From Halichondria panicea (Eukaryota; Porifera; Demospongiae; Suberitida; Halichondriidae), in assembly GCF_963675165.1 (NCBI RefSeq), contig NC_087377.1, positions 3,440,978 to 3,504,977 of the forward strand: DNA of 64,000 bases. The letters run 5' to 3'. Below, piece after piece: positions 58,952 through 64,000 of this stretch; the first letter of the stretch is position 1; every line of letters starts with the position of its first letter. The position numbers and the translations under genes were made by a program. A model generated the notes under the pieces. It was not told the DNA's origin. It saw nothing but the letters and a program-made list of their open reading frames with translations, and ran no database searches.

Positions 58952-60924
58952 ATGGACGTGAGATGGCTCATTCTTTCAACAACTCTTGTGGCATCTATAC
59001 AAGGTTTGTCTGTGAGGAGTCAGTGTATTATGTTTCTATGTGGTATACATGTTTGCAGCTCAGTTTGCAGTACAACCAGTGTCAGTGGTACAGGCCCAGG
59101 GGATAGATGCAGTGTTTGAGTGTCAGTATTCTGGAGCACAAAGTTACAATTGGGGGATCAATGGAGAGTTTCCTACTGAGGATAACTACCCACCTGATGT
59201 GACTGTTACCCCATCGTCTGGTGATATCCCAGCAACACTGACCATCCCAACCACAACAGAGTACAATAACACTGTGGTGCAGTGTGAGGCAGTGGTTAGA
59301 GACGGAAGAGTGTTCATACCTGAATTATCAGTACATGCTACCTTGCAAGTACAAGGTAGTCACAACCAACATTAAATAACTTGTTTTTGAACCCAGTTCC
59401 TCTCAGGTCCTCTTTCAGCTGTCTCCAACCTCCGTGCTCAGTCATCAAGCACCAACATCACAATCACCTGGGATGCTCCCTTCTCTCTTAACCTCACCAC
59501 AGCTGAACCAGACATACAGTATTGTGTGGATGTGTACGATAGTGTCACTGGTGTTCTACTACACTCTGAGTGTGGTATTATTGAGGAACATTACACCTAT
59601 TCCCCTAGCAACCCCTGCTCGATGTATTGCATTGTTGGTGACACCTAGGAGCAATCTTGACGGAGCTCTCAATGGAAGCATTGGTAAGTAGACTTATTGA
59701 AATGTGTGAGTGGCTAAATGATATCACAATCTAACACAGCACGGTTTCAGGGATTTTCAGTGCAGCCAGTATCAGTGATACAAGCTGAAGGCCTGGAGGC
59801 AGTGTTTGAGTGTTTGTACCCTGGAGCAACCGCTTATAGTTGGGGACTCGATAGAATATACCCACCTGCTGATGCGTTTCCACCTGATCTAACTCGTACC
59901 CCACCGTCTGGTAATACTCCAGCAAGACTTTCTATCCCATCGACAGGGCAATACAACAGCACTGTGGTGCAGTGTAGGGCTGTGCTTGATGTGGGAGGAG
60001 ATGCACAGTTTGTGCAAACATGTGATGCTCTGTTGTTAGTACAAGGTATCCTTATTGGAATGATAACTAGCTTTTACATTTTATGCTTTGAGCACTTCAG
60101 GTCCACTGGGTTCTGTTACTGGACTGAGACTAGACATGGTGACCTCTACTTCAGTGACTCTCACCTGGGATGCCCCCTTCTCTCTAGACCTCACCACAGC
60201 TGAGCCAGACACACAGTATTGTGTGGATGTGCACAGTGTTCCTGGAAGACAACTGGTGGAGTCAACATGTGACATCATCGACACTAATAACACTTTCTCT
60301 ACCAGTGATCAAGACCAGTTAGTATTTACAGTGACACCAAGAAGTAATGTGGAGGGTAGTCTCAATGGAACCTCCAGTGAACTAGTCGGACCTCCTTCGC
60401 AAGGTAAATGGTCTGTGTACCAAGCATTATCTATTATAGTTATGTAGTACCACTCTCTTCACAGCTAACGACACGATTACTGACATCTCACCATCGTCAT
60501 CTCTTCCTGAGTCTATTCAACCACCCTCTATTTATACAGTAGCAGGTGAGTAATAAAGTATGCTAAGCAGGCTTAACTGTATAGTATGATTGGCTGTTTA
60601 TACCCTGTAATTATGTTATACAGTGTCTTCAGGTGTGACAGCTGCGGTAGTTCTACTCCTACTCTTAGTTATCGCCATTTTAACAGCTGTTGTCATAGTG
60701 AAACGAAAACAAAGGAACCACAAAGGTAAACTGTTGATAATTAATTTTGTTTATTGTATTTACTATTTCTCTTTAATTTAGGTGATGTTGTTGTATCAGA
60801 TGGAAGAATGGATTTGTCATCAACATTGCCAGGAATTGAGCAGCCTAACGAAGCTCATGCTCCAGTGCTCAATAAGAACATTGTCTATGAGCAGACACGG
60901 ATACCAAGACACAATGCACGGTAG
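58952..60924 (+). pseudogene. A6: Ig/FN3 receptor, frameshift and shortened tail
   Basis: Exons 58952-59003, 59059-59355, 59407-59683, 59740-60045, 60101-60403, 60465-60545, 60624-60725, 60782-60924. Signal peptide (MDVRWLILSTTLVASIQ), Ig1, Ig2, FN3-2 and membrane helix are open. FN3-1 has one extra T near 59628 (TGTATTGCATTG), leading to a TAG at 59647. In the tail 22 bp are missing after CACAATG, giving NAR and a stop, so YAPV and YEQT remain but the last YEEV is lost; YEEV codons persist out of frame at 60960. If the single T is a sequencing error this would be a receptor with a short tail. Confidence 0.72.
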
Positions 60925-61284
60925 TAGCAATGGAGGATAGGAACACTGAGCCAAGTCATGAGTACGAAGAAGTATTATCTCAGGGACATTTTTAGAATGA
61001 TTGAGCGTCACCTCACATTATTACATAATGTAGTTGTCCCAAATACACGTAAAATAAATTGTGGTTACATTAGTGTTGTTATTTTTTCGAGAAGTTCGAT
61101 AATTATACTGCTTAATTGAACCATGACAACCGTGCCTCGTTCACACACTCAGTATTCAACGTGAGAAGTTTAATTGGGCCTGAAGCAATCATTGATTTAA
61201 GCAAACCTTTCAATTGAGCTATATGAAATAGGTACAAAGTGCACCCTTTATCACAAATAATTATTACACAACAACTGTACTCTA

Positions 61285-61415
61285 AGTGCTAAGTGTCTGT
61301 GAACTATTCAGTGCATCTTTAACCTCTCCTCTCCAGTGACCAAACCTGTGCACACAATAATTATACACTGATAAAGTTTCCACTATACAAGGCTCGGCTT
61401 TCTTACTACTGTATA
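61285..61415 (-). pseudogene. RASSF-like last exon fragment after A6
   Basis: Minus-strand match to the last exon of the RASSF-like copy (12774-12992): the segment coding for VHRFGRWRGEVKDALN and the stop is kept with small indels, then similarity ends at about 61415. The whole flank 60990-61415 parallels 12510-12900, so A3 and A6 shared a duplicated downstream block. Confidence 0.55.
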
Positions 61416-61854
61416 CATTAATGTGAGAAATATTTGATCATTATAAAATTATTATTGTGTAGGGGAATGATTGGTGCATGGTCGTTTATAATAATTATAA
61501 CAGCAAAAAATTGTTATAGTATAGGCAATCGCTTAGCAATGAAAAACATCAACCGTTGTTGGCTATAAGGTCTGGCAAACATAAGTGGATAGTTTATCTA
61601 ACATATGCAACGTCATGCATGATCTGACGTTGTATTGAAACACACAGTTTTGTACCCATTTGAGCTATTAATAGGCCCAGGGTACCTTTTTGGTTAGTGA
61701 TGATCAATGGAACTCAAGCAAATTCGTCAGCTAAAGTCTACTTGTTTTACACATGCATGCATTGCTATGTCTATAACATTAGAATACTTATACTTGCAGA
61801 GATAAACGATGCTACATTTTTACATTTTAAGTTCACCTAAACGGTTTCCCACTA

Positions 61855-62130
61855 ATAACTACACTTTCTCTACCATTGATCAAGACCATGCAGTGGGTGT
61901 TTACAGTGACACCAAGAAGTAATGTGGAGGGTAGTCTCAATGGAACCTCCAGCAGTGACACCAATAGTGAAAGTCGGACTATCTTTTGAAGTGGTTAATT
62001 CCAACTATGTTGCTAGCCTTTCTACACAATTGTTATCATACAGTAATGGATGTATTGCTATCAACATGTTGCTATAGCTTTCTACATGTGTAAACATGAA
62101 AGGTGGCTTAGCTAACACCTCCACACAACA
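61855..62130 (+). pseudogene. Fragment of family A FN3-2 exon, copy 2
   Basis: ACTAATAACTACACTTTCTC through GTCTCAATGGAACCTCCAGC, then the same non-coding continuation as the fragment at 13975-14260 (ATTCCAACTATGTTGCTA, CAACATGTTG, AACATGAAAGGTGGCTTA). It keeps about 35 bp more of the exon at its 5' side than the other copy. Confidence 0.7.
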
Positions 62131-62961
62131 CATGCATGCACACTCTATATAATTATATAGTCCAGAACAAAGGGAATGAACTACTTTATCATAATTGTAG
62201 TCTTAATTCCTGACAGTGCATGGTGTTAGGGTGCATCCCTTCATAGAATCCAATTGCCATGGTGACAAGTCCTCTGTTGTTACATATAACTATGAATGTT
62301 TTTTTTCTTCTCAATCTCCTTTACAACTAGATCTAGATCTATAGAACAAATAAGAGATTATTTGTTTTAATAAAATCATGCAATGTCTATAATTACATCA
62401 AAATTTTGTGCAATAATTGAAATAATTATGTATACTGTTGTACTAGACAAGAATACTATTATAGGGGCAGTGCTCGAAAGCATAATTATAATTATATAAT
62501 AGTATAAGGTCCTATACTCTAAAGAATGTCACTGCATGCATGACTGTTTGAGTATAATAATTTATTATATAATTATATAATAGTATAAGGTCCTATACTC
62601 TAAAGAATGTCACTGCATGACTGTTTGAGTATAATAATTATAATAGTCAAGAGCCAATACAATGTGTGATAGGTGTCTCGTAATATTCACCCTGCATGAT
62701 GTCTTAAATCACGTCATGCATGTGCACCGGTATACAAACCGAGCATTAACAAAAAACAAAGCTGTCAACTATAAATAATTTAGCTTGAAACCCATAATTT
62801 AATGACTCATAATAATTGCTCCCCCTCAATATAAGGGGGTTCAAAAACATTGGAATTTATCATATACCCCCTTGTATATAGCTATATAGCTATTAAACAG
62901 CTACGTATAATATTATAGTCTCTAAAACATTAAACGCGCTGCAGGAGACTGTTCTCTTGCA
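62130..62961. repeat. Spacer before B3 with a 75-bp tandem duplication
   Basis: A unit with ATAGTATAAGGTCCTATACT, CTAAAGAATGTCACTGCATG and GACTGTTTGAGTATAATAAT occurs twice in a row (about 62500-62567 and 62577-62640). The B upstream block is at 62818-62875. No gene is seen. Confidence 0.6.
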
Positions 62962-63049
62962 ATGAAGTTTCTTATAGCTGTGGCTCTGTTGGTTGTTGGA
63001 CTCTCCCCTGGCCCAGGCTCAGGACAGACCAGTGAGGCACCAACTGATG
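62962..63049 (+). CDS. B3: first exon of a third mucin-like receptor
   Basis: MKFLIAVALLVVGLSPGPGS and GQTSEAPTDG, ending in a GTAAG donor in the same phase as B1 and B2. It is identical to the B2 signal peptide for the first 13 residues. The next exon is expected about 2 to 5 kb further right, outside the window, so only this exon is supported here. Confidence 0.75.
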
Positions 63050-64000
63050 GTAAGTCCACAAGAGAAGGTAAATTTGTTATGAGCCGGGCACCTGCACCCC
63101 TGTTGTACTACTATAGACCTATTGTTCTACCTATAGTAAATCTATAATTATGTATATAATTATAGTATTATTTTACCCGTGCACTATTTATATTTTTGTT
63201 ATACGTAGAGAGTCTGCATATGGTTTTGATGTCTCTGATCGCAAACCTATAATTATACCGTATTACTAGGATATTTTGCTAGTGAAAACCTTTGTGAATG
63301 AGCCAAATCAGCAGAAAATTTGATCCTTTGCGTTCTAACTATTGCGTTCTGGCAAGGATCGTGTGTATTTACTATAGTAATAATTTAGGTTTTGCGGATT
63401 TTATTGTTGCGAATTGATCAACCATCGCGAAGTTCGCAAATGTTTGATGCTCGCAAAACCTTCTAGTAATATGCTTTTGTATGCATCCAATTTGATCACT
63501 TAGACATATCTGCATGCGTGGCGTATTAAAAAATGCAGAGACACAAAGTCTATAATTATAGTGGGCTATAACCACAAAGCCATACAACATTCGATTTTCA
63601 GTAGCAGCTTAATAAAAATTATGGAATTACCATAATTATTAAAATGACCAAACTAGGCTGCTTTCCATTTGCAAGAACTGCAGTTCAAATATACACACTG
63701 AGTTAGACACTCTTTCTCCCTATTTATGGGCTCCTGACTAAATACATTCAAGGTTCGCAGAAAAATAGTCCCCTCCAGACCATTGATTGAATGTCAAATC
63801 AATTTGGCAGAAAATAATTATGGCCCTGCCCTGCAAAAAATGTTTCACCAAAGTTTTATAGAACATGATTATATTCTACTGGGCCATTAGGATGAAGGTA
63901 GTGAGCGCGTAATTCTCTCTAACATCCTTTCAGTCTACTGTTGGATTGTCTATTAATTAGCACTTGCTTGATTATAAGCGGTTTTTATTTAAGCGCATGC
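63050..64000 (+). other. Start of B3 intron 1 (to the window edge)
   Basis: AT-rich. 63230-63480 repeats words also found in B2 (ACCGTATTACT, GTGAAAACCTTTGTGAAT, AGCCAAATCAGCAG; compare 46240-46310). The last 60 bases (ATTATAAGCGGTTTTTATTT, AAGCGCATGC) resemble the element at 16587-17040. No coding sequence was recognised. Confidence 0.5.

Overview
This is a eukaryotic, almost certainly animal, genomic segment. It is AT-rich, its genes are split into many small exons by GT-AG introns (often 40 to 120 bp), and it is packed with foldback transposons, CA microsatellites and the short motif TAATTA. The extracellular domain families (Ig, FN3, NIDO, AMOP, VWD, calcium-binding EGF) and the repeat texture fit a demosponge such as Amphimedon. 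The species is my recognition and is not proven by the sequence. Exon borders were found by comparing paralogues inside the window. Summed exon lengths for A3, B1 and B2 (leaving out its insertion) are multiples of three.

Two families of surface-receptor genes alternate on the plus strand. Family A has signal peptide, Ig, FN3, Ig, FN3, linker, one membrane helix and a tyrosine-containing tail. Its copies are A1 (1-1137, broken), A2 (3525-7086, broken), A3 (10470-12507, intact, 542 aa), A4 (35129-37164, two frameshifts), A5 (37887-38899, truncated chimera) and A6 (58952-60924, frameshift and shortened tail), plus two FN3 crumbs (13975, 61855). Family B is a giant mucin-like receptor: signal peptide, Thr-rich region, unnamed repeated domain, four Ig-like domains, NIDO, AMOP, VWD, EGF repeats, SEA-like region, membrane helix and tail. 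B1 (15418-34698) has an open 2,120-aa frame over 27 exons. B2 (39179-58507) would encode 2,047 aa but an 849-bp transposon sits in one coding exon. B3 begins at 62962 and runs off the right edge.

On the minus strand, downstream of several A genes, lie copies of a RASSF-like Ras-association gene; the most complete (12774-13890) is interrupted by a small transposon. A decayed Crypton-type tyrosine-recombinase gene lies at 2303-3164. Introns and spacers hold many foldback elements. Because paralogous empty sites exist in the window, their borders and target duplications can often be read directly.

The most interesting possibility is that this is an interleaved, rapidly rearranging cluster of two membrane-receptor families, comparable in layout (not by proven homology) to invertebrate allorecognition or immune-receptor clusters. 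Transposon insertions into coding exons appear, in two cases, to bring or expose GT-AG borders that would keep the reading frame.
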